Origin: CAIQQQ01 sp040399685
GTDB taxonomy: Bacteria > Pseudomonadota > Alphaproteobacteria > Acetobacterales > Acetobacteraceae
Direction of reading: 5' to 3'
Assembly (NCBI GenBank): GCA_040399685.1
Contig: JBBART010000001.1
Location: 248,001 to 312,000, forward strand
DNA length: 64,000 nt
Shown: positions 52,746 through 60,626 of the stretch, piece by piece
Layout of the letters: every line of letters begins with the position of its first letter
How positions within the stretch are numbered: the first letter of the stretch is position 1
Made by a program: the position numbers and the translations under genes
Notes under the pieces: model-generated
Told to the model about the DNA's origin: nothing
Databases searched by the model: none
The model's input: the letters and a program-made list of their open reading frames with translations, nothing else

Positions 52746-52790
52746 CAGGATGGGCTGTAAGCCGGCCCCGTGATTGTGTAAAACCCGCCG

Positions 52791-54431
52791 ATGACGATCC
52801 CAAATAGGCTCCGCCTGAACGAAATCCGCCTGCCGTTGGAACACGACGAGGTCGCCTTGCGCGCTGCCGTCGTGGAACGGCTGGGGCCTGATGCCCCGGC
52901 ATTGGCTGATTACAGCATCGCCCGCCGTGCGGTGGATGCGCGCAAGAAGCCGTTGATCTTCCTCAGCTACACCATCGACGTCACCCTGTCGGACGCTGAT
53001 ACGTATGCCCGGATCGCCGTCCAGCCGGGCGTGCGTCCGACGCCGGACACCACCTATCATTACGTGGCCAAGGCGCCGCCGAATGCCCCACGGCCGATTG
53101 TCATCGGCACTGGGCCGTGCGGCCTGCTGGCGGCGCTGATTCTGGCGCAGATGGGGTTTCGCCCCATCATTCTCGAACGTGGCCGCGTGGTGCGGGAGCG
53201 GACCAAGGACACCTGGGGCCTGTGGCGGCGCGGCGTGCTGGACCCCGCCAGCAACGTGCAGTTCGGCGAAGGCGGCGCCGGCACGTTCAGCGACGGCAAG
53301 CTGTGGAGCCAGATCAAGGACCCGCAGCATCTTGGCCGCAAGGTGCTGGAGGAATTCGTTCGCGCCGGTGCGCCGGAGGAAATTCTGACCGTGGCGCATC
53401 CGCATATCGGCACGTTCCGGCTGGTCACGATGGTGGAAAGCATCCGCGCCACCATCGAGGCGCTTGGCGGCGAATACCGGTTCGACGCCAAGGTGGTTGA
53501 TCTGCTGATCGAGACGCATGGCGACCGTCGCCAGATCCGGGGCGTGGTGCTGGAATCAGGTGAGAGCATTCTGTCTGACCACGTGGTGCTGGCCATCGGC
53601 CACAGCGCGCGCGAGACGTTCGCGATGCTGGAGGCGCGCGGCGTTCACATCGAGGCCAAGCCGTTCTCGATTGGTGTGCGAATCGAGCATCCGCAATCGC
53701 TGATCGACCTCAACCGATGGGGTGACCGCGCTGGGCATAAATTGCTGGGGGCGGCCGAATACAAGCTGGTGCATCACTGCGAGACGGGCATCGCCAAGGG
53801 CCGCACCGTTTATAGTTTCTGCATGTGCCCTGGCGGCACTGTGGTGGCCGCCACGTCTGAGGCGGGCCGTGTTGTGACCAATGGCATGAGCCAGTATTCG
53901 CGCAACGAGCGCAACGCCAATTCGGGCATCGTGGTTGGCATCACGCCGGAGGATTATCCGGGCGGGCTTATGGCCGGCGTGGCGTTCCAGCGCCATTGGG
54001 AGGAACGGGCCTATGTAGCCGGCGGCAGCAGTTACCATGCGCCCGCGCAGCTGGTGGGGGATTTCCTGGCTGGGCGACCGAGCACGAAGTTGGGCAGCGT
54101 TGTGCCGTCGTATCGGCCCGGGGTGACGCCCACGGATCTTTCGTTGTGTCTGCCGGATTTCGCCGTGGCCGCCATTCGTGAGGCGTTGCCGGTGTTTGCC
54201 CGCCAGATCAAGGGTTACGATATGGCCGATGCGGTGATGACGGGCGTGGAGACCCGCACCTCCGCGCCGGTGCGGATCACCCGGGATGCCGAATTTCAGA
54301 GTCTGAATACAATTGGGTTGTATCCCGCCGGAGAGGGCGCCGGGTATGCGGGGGGGATTCTCTCGGCGGGGGTGGACGGGATTAAGGTGGCCGAGGCGGT
54401 GGCGCGTTGTATTGTGATTGATAAAACATAA
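52791..54431 (+). CDS. FAD-dependent oxidoreductase of the uncharacterised COG2509 type
   Basis: 546 residues. Residues 1-95 are a separate N-terminal domain (RLNEIRLPLEHDE, ARRAVDARKKPLIFLSYTIDV). FAD-binding fold at about 102-130: VIGTGPCGLLAALILAQMG. The family marker FGEGGAGTFSDGKL follows near 160, and IGHSARETFAMLEARGV, YSFCMCPGGTVVAA, and the C-terminal LYPAGEGAGYAGGILSAGVDG complete the pattern. The substrate is unknown; homologues are sometimes called FAD-dependent dehydrogenases. It ends just before a repeat element that probably terminates its transcript. Confidence 0.85.
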   Translation: MTIPNRLRLNEIRLPLEHDEVALRAAVVERLGPDAPALADYSIARRAVDARKKPLIFLSYTIDVTLSDADTYARIAVQPGVRPTPDTTYHYVAKAPPNAPRPIVIGTGPCGLLAALILAQMGFRPIILERGRVVRERTKDTWGLWRRGVLDPASNVQFGEGGAGTFSDGKLWSQIKDPQHLGRKVLEEFVRAGAPEEILTVAHPHIGTFRLVTMVESIRATIEALGGEYRFDAKVVDLLIETHGDRRQIRGVVLESGESILSDHVVLAIGHSARETFAMLEARGVHIEAKPFSIGVRIEHPQSLIDLNRWGDRAGHKLLGAAEYKLVHHCETGIAKGRTVYSFCMCPGGTVVAATSEAGRVVTNGMSQYSRNERNANSGIVVGITPEDYPGGLMAGVAFQRHWEERAYVAGGSSYHAPAQLVGDFLAGRPSTKLGSVVPSYRPGVTPTDLSLCLPDFAVAAIREALPVFARQIKGYDMADAVMTGVETRTSAPVRITRDAEFQSLNTIGLYPAGEGAGYAGGILSAGVDGIKVAEAVARCIVIDKT

Positions 54432-54460
54432 GGTTAGAGAGTTTTAAGTGTGAAGACGAT

Positions 54461-54584
54461 CTTCTTTTTCTGAAGAAAAAGAAGCAAAAAGACTTTCATT
54501 CACTTTAGGCGCGTGTCGCGGCATCTCCGCGACACGCGCCTAAAGTGAATGAAATTTTTTGGTTCTTTTTTCTAAAAAAGAACC
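54461..54584. repeat. modular hairpin repeat, copy 1 (bidirectional terminator)
   Basis: Three hairpins in a row. First, CTTCTTTTTC-TGAA-GAAAAAGAAG (54461-54484). Second, a perfect 28-bp stem (54494-54521 with 54527-54554) with loop CATCT. Third, an 11-bp stem starting GGTTCTTTTTT (54561-54571) with loop CT and its complement to 54584. Six T follow the central stem in the + direction and five in the minus direction. It lies between two convergent genes. The outer modules recur, inverted, at 59564-59653. Confidence 0.85.
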
Positions 54585-54597
54585 CTTCCTTTCGCCT

Positions 54598-55077
54598 TCA
54601 ACGCCGCGTGGGCAGGTCGCGCATTGAGACGCCGGAGTTGATCAGACGCTCCTTGGCGGCTTTGAACGCATCCGTTGAGAAGCGGTCGCGGTGGCGCAGG
54701 ATGACCGCTTCGGTGGTCAGTTCCGGCAGGCCGCGCTCCAGAAGCATGGTGTATCGTTCGTCTGGCTCGTCTTCCAGCGCCAGGGACTGAAGCACCTGCG
54801 CCACGCCTTCGCGCGCGACGCGCTGGCGGGTGGGGCTGAGGCGCACCAATTTGCCGCGCTCCTCGCTGAGAACGAGTTCGAGGGCTGTCATGGTCTGGAA
54901 GAAATCGTGCTCCATGCTGGCAGGATCTTCCTGCGGTTCCAGCACGTACAGGCGTTGGGTGGCGGCCTCGGCCACGTCATCGGCGCCCACGTTGCGCGCC
55001 GTGGTGATCATGACGCGCAGCTTCTTTGGCTCCTCGGTGGTCGCAATGAAGGCCAACTGCTTCGAGTAATCGGTCAT
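54598..55077 (-). CDS. conserved-looking small protein of unknown function
   Basis: 159 residues, soluble, strongly helical and charged: QLAFIATTEEPKKLRVMITT, ADDVAEAATQRLYVLEP, FFQTMTALELVLSEERGKL, LSPTRQRVAREGVAQVLQSL, ERLINSGVSMRDLPTRR. No Cys, no signal, no recognised catalytic motif. Its start overlaps the nitroreductase stop by four bases (ATGA), so the two are made together. It may be a helical regulatory or adaptor protein, but no function can be assigned. Confidence 0.7.
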   Translation of the reverse strand: MTDYSKQLAFIATTEEPKKLRVMITTARNVGADDVAEAATQRLYVLEPQEDPASMEHDFFQTMTALELVLSEERGKLVRLSPTRQRVAREGVAQVLQSLALEDEPDERYTMLLERGLPELTTEAVILRHRDRFSTDAFKAAKERLINSGVSMRDLPTRR

Positions 55078-55910
55078 TTCAGCGGAAACCCCAATGCTGT
55101 CAGGGCGGTGCGCATGCGGTCGCGCCCACCCAGTCCGGCCACCGAGCCAAGCCGGTCGACCACGCGGGACACCCAGCCTGCCACCGGCATGCCTTCGGCC
55201 TTTTGGAACGCCGAAAAGCGGTCCTCGTAATCCTGCACGCCTTGTGCGTCGTGGTCAGCGTTGTAGCGTTCGTGATGCAGCACGACCGATTGCGACAGGC
55301 GCGGCTTGATCGCTGAGGGGCGCTGCGGGTCGGGCAGACCCACGCACAGCCCGAACACCACCATTGTCTGTGGTGGCAATCCGAGGATTTCTGCCACCTG
55401 CTCCGGATCATTGCGCATCGAGCCGATATAGACGGTGCCGAGTCCCAAGGATTCTGCTGCCACCACGGCATTCTGTGCTGCAAGCGAGGCATCGACGACG
55501 CCGACCATGAACGTTTCGGTGAACGGCAGTCCGGTCATGGGGTGGCCGTGCTGCGCGCCAATCCGCTCGGCGCGGGACAGGTCGCACAGCCACAGCAGGA
55601 ACAGCGGCGCCTCGGAGATGTGCTTCTGGTTGCCGGCCAGAATGGCGAGCTTGTCGCGCACGGCCTGGTCCTGCACCGCAACCACGCTCCAAAGCTGCAT
55701 GTTGGACGATGTGGCCGCTGATTGTGCTGCGGCCACGAGCAGTTCCGTGGTGCCTGCGGGCAGCGCGTCGGGCAGGTAGCCGCGCACCGAACGATGCGAC
55801 ATCAGTGTGGCGATCACCGGATTCCAGCCGGATGGCGTCTCATGCCGCACCCCATAGCGCGCCTGCAGGGCGTCGGAAGGCTGCGGCGTCATCATCTGGT
55901 CGTGCGGCAT
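55074..55910 (-). CDS. nitroreductase-family NAD(P)H oxidoreductase (NfsA-like)
   Basis: 278 residues from the ATG at 55910, which has AGGAG five bases upstream; an ATG at 55949 is an alternative. FMN-binding motifs: MSHRSVRGYLPDALP, AAQSAATSSNMQLWSVVAV, AAQNAVVAAESLGLGTVYIGSM, and FGLCVGLPDPQRPSAIKPRLSQSVVLHHE. The last block resembles NfsA/Frp. It uses NAD(P)H to reduce nitroaromatics, quinones or flavins. Divergent from the peptide-ABC operon. Confidence 0.88.
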   Translation of the reverse strand: MPHDQMMTPQPSDALQARYGVRHETPSGWNPVIATLMSHRSVRGYLPDALPAGTTELLVAAAQSAATSSNMQLWSVVAVQDQAVRDKLAILAGNQKHISEAPLFLLWLCDLSRAERIGAQHGHPMTGLPFTETFMVGVVDASLAAQNAVVAAESLGLGTVYIGSMRNDPEQVAEILGLPPQTMVVFGLCVGLPDPQRPSAIKPRLSQSVVLHHERYNADHDAQGVQDYEDRFSAFQKAEGMPVAGWVSRVVDRLGSVAGLGGRDRMRTALTALGFPLK

Positions 55911-56018
55911 GAACACTCCTGTTGTGGGCAAATTGCGGTTCGCCAGCATGCCACTGTTGTAGAGGCATGGAAATTGCTGCGAGACTTCCACCAGAAGAAC
56001 CCGTCCAGGAGCCTTTGC

Positions 56019-57632
56019 ATGATCGCCGAGACCCGCGCCAGCCTCATTGCCGCCATGCTGCTCCTCGCCAGCCCCATTGCGGCCCAGGCCGCCACCCCGC
56101 GCGATGCGCTGGTGATGGCGTGGAACCTTGATGCGCTGATCACCTTCGACCCTGCCCAGATCGGCGAGGTGAACGGCAACGACATCGTCTATAACGTGTG
56201 CGACAGCCTGGTGGGGTTCGATCCGAAGGATGTGTCGCGCATTGTGCCGAAGGCGGCGCAGAGCTGGTCGACCTCGGCGGATGGGCTGACGCTGACGTTC
56301 AAGCTGCGGCCGGACCTGATGTTTCCGAACGGACGGAAGGCGACGGCTGAAGATGCCGCGTGGTCGATGCAGCGGTTTGTGCTGCTGGGCTTTGGAAATT
56401 CGGCCAACCTGACGCAATGGGGCTTCACGAAGGAGGGGATTGCTGAGCAGATCAAGGCGACGGATGAGAGCACCGTGACCATCACGCTGGCAAAGCCGTA
56501 TCCTGAGGGGCTGATTCTGTCGGCGGCGTTTGCCAACAACGATGCCTCGATGATCCTGGACAAGCAGGTGGGTGAGAAGAACGCCAAAATTGTTGATGGC
56601 AAGTCGGATTACGGCAATGCGTTCTTCAAGACGTCGCCGGTGTGCGTGGGGCCGTATCGGATTACGAAATGGGACAGCAACGACGTTGTGATTTTGGAGC
56701 GCAACGATAATTATTGGGGGGCGAAGCCGAAATCGCGCCGCGTGATCATTCGTCACGTGCCGGAATCCGGCGCCGAGCGGCTGTTGCTGGAACAGGGTGA
56801 CGTGGATGTGGCGCGTCTGCTCAAGACCGAGGACCTGTTGGCTCTTGAGAGCAACAAGGATGTTCGCATCGAACAGACCGTGATGCACGGCTTTCAGTAT
56901 CTGGCGTTCAACGGCACCGACCCGGTTTTGGCCAACCCGAAGGTGCGCGAGGCGTTCCGCTATCTTATCGATTATGACGGGCTGGGTCGCACCGTGCTGC
57001 AGTTTCAGGGCGTGCCGCGTGCGTCGCTGGTGCCGGAGGGGGCGTTTGGTGCGTTGGACAAGAAGGAGGGCCAGCCGTTCTTGCTGGATCTCGTCCGGGC
57101 CAAGGCGTTGATCACCGAGGCCGGCTATCCGGATGGGTTCAGCAAGAAGATGATCCTGTCGGCCAATGCCCTGAGCCCCACGATTGCCCAGCATATCGCG
57201 TCCAACGCGGCCAAGATCGGGATCAAGATCGAGCTGGAGCAGATGGCCGATGCGCAGTTGTTCACGCGTGGCCGGGCTCGGGAGTTTCAGATTCAGCTGG
57301 TGGGTTGGGGGGCTGGATATCCTGATGCGGACAGCATGATTTCCCGCCACGCCGTGAATCCGGACAACCGGCCGGAAGCCAAGTTGGCGCAGTATCCAAG
57401 CTGGCGGGTGGGTTGGCAGTCGCTGGAGATCAACCAGAAGGCCGAGGCCGCGCGGATGGAGCGCGATCCCGTCACGCGCAGCGCGATGTATCACGACATT
57501 CAGGACTTCATGCTGCACAACGGGCCGATGGCTTATATCTATCAGACCGTGCGGCCCATCGCCGTGCGCAGCGCGGTGAAGGATTTTGTGATCTCGCCGT
57601 TTGCGGTCGATTACGGTTCTGCATCGAAATAA
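56019..57632 (+). CDS. ABC transporter substrate-binding protein (SBP_bac_5, peptide/opine type)
   Basis: 537 residues from the ATG at 56019 (AGGAG seven bases upstream). The signal peptide ends near A-A-Q-A|A-T. Domain of family 5 binding proteins: NLDALITFDPAQIGEVNGNDIV, PKAAQSWSTSADGLTLTFKLRPDLMF, GPYRITKWDSNDVVILERND, and the late VGWGAGYPDADSMISRHAV. It binds a peptide, nickel, opine or related solute in the periplasm and hands it to the two permeases that follow. The stop is 5 bp before the first permease start. Confidence 0.92.
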   Translation: MIAETRASLIAAMLLLASPIAAQAATPRDALVMAWNLDALITFDPAQIGEVNGNDIVYNVCDSLVGFDPKDVSRIVPKAAQSWSTSADGLTLTFKLRPDLMFPNGRKATAEDAAWSMQRFVLLGFGNSANLTQWGFTKEGIAEQIKATDESTVTITLAKPYPEGLILSAAFANNDASMILDKQVGEKNAKIVDGKSDYGNAFFKTSPVCVGPYRITKWDSNDVVILERNDNYWGAKPKSRRVIIRHVPESGAERLLLEQGDVDVARLLKTEDLLALESNKDVRIEQTVMHGFQYLAFNGTDPVLANPKVREAFRYLIDYDGLGRTVLQFQGVPRASLVPEGAFGALDKKEGQPFLLDLVRAKALITEAGYPDGFSKKMILSANALSPTIAQHIASNAAKIGIKIELEQMADAQLFTRGRAREFQIQLVGWGAGYPDADSMISRHAVNPDNRPEAKLAQYPSWRVGWQSLEINQKAEAARMERDPVTRSAMYHDIQDFMLHNGPMAYIYQTVRPIAVRSAVKDFVISPFAVDYGSASK

Positions 57633-57637
57633 TTGTC

Positions 57638-58642
57638 ATGCTCACCGTTTGGGCGAAACAGCTGGGCTCCATCGTGGTCACCTTGATGGGCCTGCTGGCG
57701 TTGACGTTCTTCATGGGGCGGATGCTGCCGGTGGACCCGGTGGTGTCGATCATCGGCGAGCAGGCGGATCAGGCCACGTATGACATGGTTTATCACCAGC
57801 TTGGCCGCGACCAGCCGTTGATCAAGCAGTTCCTGCTGTTCGTGCGCGACATGATGACCGGGGATTTCGGCAACGCGCTGTTCACCGGGCATCGTGTGGC
57901 GGATGACCTGATGCGGGTGTTTCCCGCCACGATTGAACTGGCCACCTTTGCCATCTGCATCGGCGTGGGGGTTGGGGTGCCGCTGGGCATGCTGGCGGCC
58001 ATCTATCGCGGCACGGCCATTGACCATGCGGCGCGGGTTGTGGGGCTGCTGGGCTATTCCAGCCCCACGTTCTGGTTGGGGCTGATGGGGCTGATTATTT
58101 TCTACGCCGCCCTTGGGCTGGTGGGCGGGCCTGGCCGGCTGGATGTGTCGTTCATCGATATGGTGGAGCCGCATACCGGGCTGCTGTTGGTCGATTCCTT
58201 GTGGGACGGCGAGTATGAGGTGTTCTGGAATGCGTTTCGCCACATCGTGTTGCCCGGCAGCGTGCTGGGCTTTGGTTCGGCCGCCTATATCAGCCGCATG
58301 ACCCGCAGCTTTATGCTTGAGCAGCTGCGCCAGGAATATATCGTCGCGGCCCGCGCCAAGGGGTTGTCGAAATGGCGCGTTATCTGGCGCCATGCGTTTG
58401 CCAATATTGCTGTGCAGCTTATCACCGTGATTGCCCTGGCTTATGCCTTTTTGCTGGAGGGCGCGGTGTTGACCGAGACGGTGTTCGCCTGGCCCGGGCT
58501 TGGCCGCTATTTGACCGCCGGCCTGCTTGCTGGGGATATGAACGCCGTGCTCGCCTGTGTGCTGATTGTGGGCGTGATCTTTATTGGGCTGAACCTGTTG
58601 GCGGATGTGCTTTACCGGGTGATGGACCCGCGCACCCGATGA
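57638..58642 (+). CDS. ABC transporter permease (DppB-like)
   Basis: 334 residues from the ATG at 57638. Six TM helices. The opening LTFFMGRMLPVDPVV and the GDFGNALFTGHRVADDLMRVFPATIELA segment are DppB-type. The EAA cytoplasmic loop is YIVAARAKGLSKWRVIWRHAFANI. It forms half of the membrane channel with the next gene. ATGA overlap with the second permease. No ATPase subunit follows. Confidence 0.93.
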   Translation: MLTVWAKQLGSIVVTLMGLLALTFFMGRMLPVDPVVSIIGEQADQATYDMVYHQLGRDQPLIKQFLLFVRDMMTGDFGNALFTGHRVADDLMRVFPATIELATFAICIGVGVGVPLGMLAAIYRGTAIDHAARVVGLLGYSSPTFWLGLMGLIIFYAALGLVGGPGRLDVSFIDMVEPHTGLLLVDSLWDGEYEVFWNAFRHIVLPGSVLGFGSAAYISRMTRSFMLEQLRQEYIVAARAKGLSKWRVIWRHAFANIAVQLITVIALAYAFLLEGAVLTETVFAWPGLGRYLTAGLLAGDMNAVLACVLIVGVIFIGLNLLADVLYRVMDPRTR

Positions 58643-59544
58643 GCGGCGTTTTGACCCTGCGTGATTGGTTGACCGCCGACATCACCACCTCGCCCCGGCA
58701 GGCCAGTCTGCAACGCCTGTATTTCGGTTGGCTGCGGCTTCGCGCCAACCCGTTGGCATTGCTTGGCCTTGGCATTATTGCCGTGCTGATCATCACCGCC
58801 GTCGCTGCGCCATGGATTGCGCCTGGTGGGTTTGACGATCAGAACCTGAACACCCGCCTGTTGCCGCCGAGTGCCGCCCACTGGTTTGGCACCGACGATC
58901 TTGGTCGGGACATGTTCGCGCGCCTCGTGTATGGCAGCCGCACCACGCTGACCATTGCTTGTCTGGTGGCTGTTATTGCCGCGCCGCTTGGCCTGCTGGT
59001 GGGCACCACGGCCGGTTATTTTGGCGGCTGGGTGGATGCGGTGTTGATGCGGGTGAACGACATCTTTCTGTCGTTCCCGGGTCTCATCCTGGCGCTGGGG
59101 TTCGTGGCAGCCCTTGGGCCGGGTATTCGCAACGCCATTATTGCCGTGGCGCTGACCGCGTGGCCGCCGATTGCCCGGCTGGCACGGGCTGAGACGCTGA
59201 CCATTCGCAAGGCCGATTATATCGCCGCCGTGCGGATTCAGGGGGCGTCTCCGCTGCGGATTATCGCCCGCCACATTGTGCCGATGTGTCTGCCATCGGT
59301 TATCGTGCGGATTACGCTGAACATGGCCGGTATCATTCTCACTGCCGCCGGGTTGGGATTTCTGGGTCTCGGCGCCCAGCCGCCGGCCCCTGAATGGGGG
59401 GCGATGTTGTCGACCGGCCGGAGCCATCTGACCGGCGCATGGTGGTTGGCGACCGTTCCGGGTGTGGCCATTTTGTTTACCAGTTTGGCGTTTAACCTGG
59501 TGGGGGATGAGCTGCGGGATGTGTTGGACCCTCGGGCGGATTAG
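58639..59544 (+). CDS. ABC transporter permease (DppC-like)
   Basis: 301 residues from the ATG at 58639. An N-terminal OppC-type region (RANPLALLGLGIIAVLI) is followed by HWFGTDDLGRDMFARLVYGSRTTLTIA and six TM helices. The EAA loop is ADYIAAVRIQGASPLRIIARHIVPMCLP. It pairs with the previous permease. Downstream is the second copy of the hairpin repeat, then a convergent dehydrogenase gene, so the operon as seen contains no ATP-binding gene. Confidence 0.93.
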   Translation: MSGVLTLRDWLTADITTSPRQASLQRLYFGWLRLRANPLALLGLGIIAVLIITAVAAPWIAPGGFDDQNLNTRLLPPSAAHWFGTDDLGRDMFARLVYGSRTTLTIACLVAVIAAPLGLLVGTTAGYFGGWVDAVLMRVNDIFLSFPGLILALGFVAALGPGIRNAIIAVALTAWPPIARLARAETLTIRKADYIAAVRIQGASPLRIIARHIVPMCLPSVIVRITLNMAGIILTAAGLGFLGLGAQPPAPEWGAMLSTGRSHLTGAWWLATVPGVAILFTSLAFNLVGDELRDVLDPRAD

Positions 59545-59563
59545 AGGAAAATATAAGTAAAGT

Positions 59564-59653
59564 GTTCTTTTTTATAAAAAAGAACCAAAAAATTTCATTC
59601 ATTTAAGAAGTTTAATGAAAGTCTTTTTGCTTCTTTTTCTTCAGAAAAAGAAG
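59564..59653. repeat. modular hairpin repeat, copy 2 (inverted relative to copy 1)
   Basis: GTTCTTTTTT-AT-AAAAAAGAAC (59564-59585), then a short central part (with TTTCATT and AATGAAA arms), then CTTCTTTTTC-TTCA-GAAAAAGAAG (59630-59653). The outer hairpins and the bases next to them are the reverse complement of the outer modules at 54461-54584; the GC-rich 28-bp central palindrome is missing here. It also sits between two convergent genes. Confidence 0.82.
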
Positions 59654-59671
59654 ATTCTTTACTTCTCCCCC

Positions 59672-60550
59672 CTACCGTCGATGCGCCGCCATCCCCTCCA
59701 GCACCGCGCACACTGCAGCGGTATCGTCTGATCCACGGCCTTGGGCCTGGGCTGCGGCATAGATGGGTATGGTGGCGCTGAACGTCGGTGTGGGCACGCC
59801 GAGTTTGGTGGCGAAGCGGCCGATGACGTCCATGTCTTTTTGCCAGATATCCACCTTCATTGTGGCCGGCAGATAGGTCTCGATGGCCATCATGGGGGCG
59901 CGCAGTTCGAAGATGCGGGAGTTGCCGGCGCCGCCTGGAATCAGCTGCGCCAGCTGGTTTGGGTCCAGCCCGGCTTTCATGCCGAGCACCATCGCCTCGG
60001 CGGTGGCCACGTTGTGGATGGCCACGAGCAGGTTGGCGACCAGCTTCATCTTGGTGCCGTTGCCGAACGCGCCGACGTTGTGGAGCGCCTTGGTGAAGAC
60101 GGCGTAGCAGGGGCGCAAGGCCTCGATGGCGTCGGGATCGCCGCTGGCGTAGATGACCAGGTCGCGCGAGGCCGCCTGGGCGCCGGTGCCGCTGATGGGG
60201 CAGTCGAGCGGGATGTGGCCGGCGGCGTGCAGGATGTCGGCGAAGGCCTGCTTGTCTTCCAGGGACAAGGTGCTGGCCTCGATTACCACGCGGGGTGGCA
60301 GGCCGGTGGCGGCGATGGCCTCGGCGGTGGCGATGACGGCGCGCACGGAGGGCAGGCTGCACAGGATGGTTTGGGTCTTGGCCGCCAGGGATGCCACGCT
60401 GTCGCATGGTTCCAGCCCTTCGGCGGACAGGTCGGCCACGCGTGCCGCGTCCGGATCGAAGCCCAGCACGCGCCAGCCGCCGAGCAGCAGGTTGCGCGCC
60501 ATGGCGCCGCCCATGATTCCCAGCCCGACAATTCCGATCAATTTGGTCAT
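59672..60550 (-). CDS. beta-hydroxyacid dehydrogenase (HIBADH family)
   Basis: 292 residues from the ATG at 60550. The NAD(P)-binding site is IGIVGLGIMGGAMARNLL. The substrate loop is DCPISGTGAQAASRDL. The catalytic Lys lies in NGTKMKLVANLLVA near residue 170, and the C-terminal all-helical domain follows. The family includes 3-hydroxyisobutyrate, tartronate semialdehyde and 6-phosphogluconate-like dehydrogenases; the substrate is not determined. It diverges from a paralogue across 76 bp, with a dyad between them. Confidence 0.88.
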   Translation of the reverse strand: MTKLIGIVGLGIMGGAMARNLLLGGWRVLGFDPDAARVADLSAEGLEPCDSVASLAAKTQTILCSLPSVRAVIATAEAIAATGLPPRVVIEASTLSLEDKQAFADILHAAGHIPLDCPISGTGAQAASRDLVIYASGDPDAIEALRPCYAVFTKALHNVGAFGNGTKMKLVANLLVAIHNVATAEAMVLGMKAGLDPNQLAQLIPGGAGNSRIFELRAPMMAIETYLPATMKVDIWQKDMDVIGRFATKLGVPTPTFSATIPIYAAAQAQGRGSDDTAAVCAVLEGMAAHRR

Positions 60551-60567
60551 GCGCGTTCCCCTGTTTT

Positions 60568-60589
60568 TATCATTTGATGTCGTATGATA
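60568..60589. promoter_or_regulatory. candidate operator between the two divergent dehydrogenases
   Basis: TATCAT (60568-60573) and ATGATA (60584-60589) form a perfect 6-bp inverted repeat with a 10-base spacer in the 76-bp divergent region. It lies 18 bp before the minus-strand start and 37 bp before the plus-strand start. A regulator could control both genes from here; which one is unknown. Confidence 0.4.
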
Positions 60590-60626
60590 GGGGTGGGGGC
60601 AAGGGTCAAAAATAAAAGGAAGTGTC

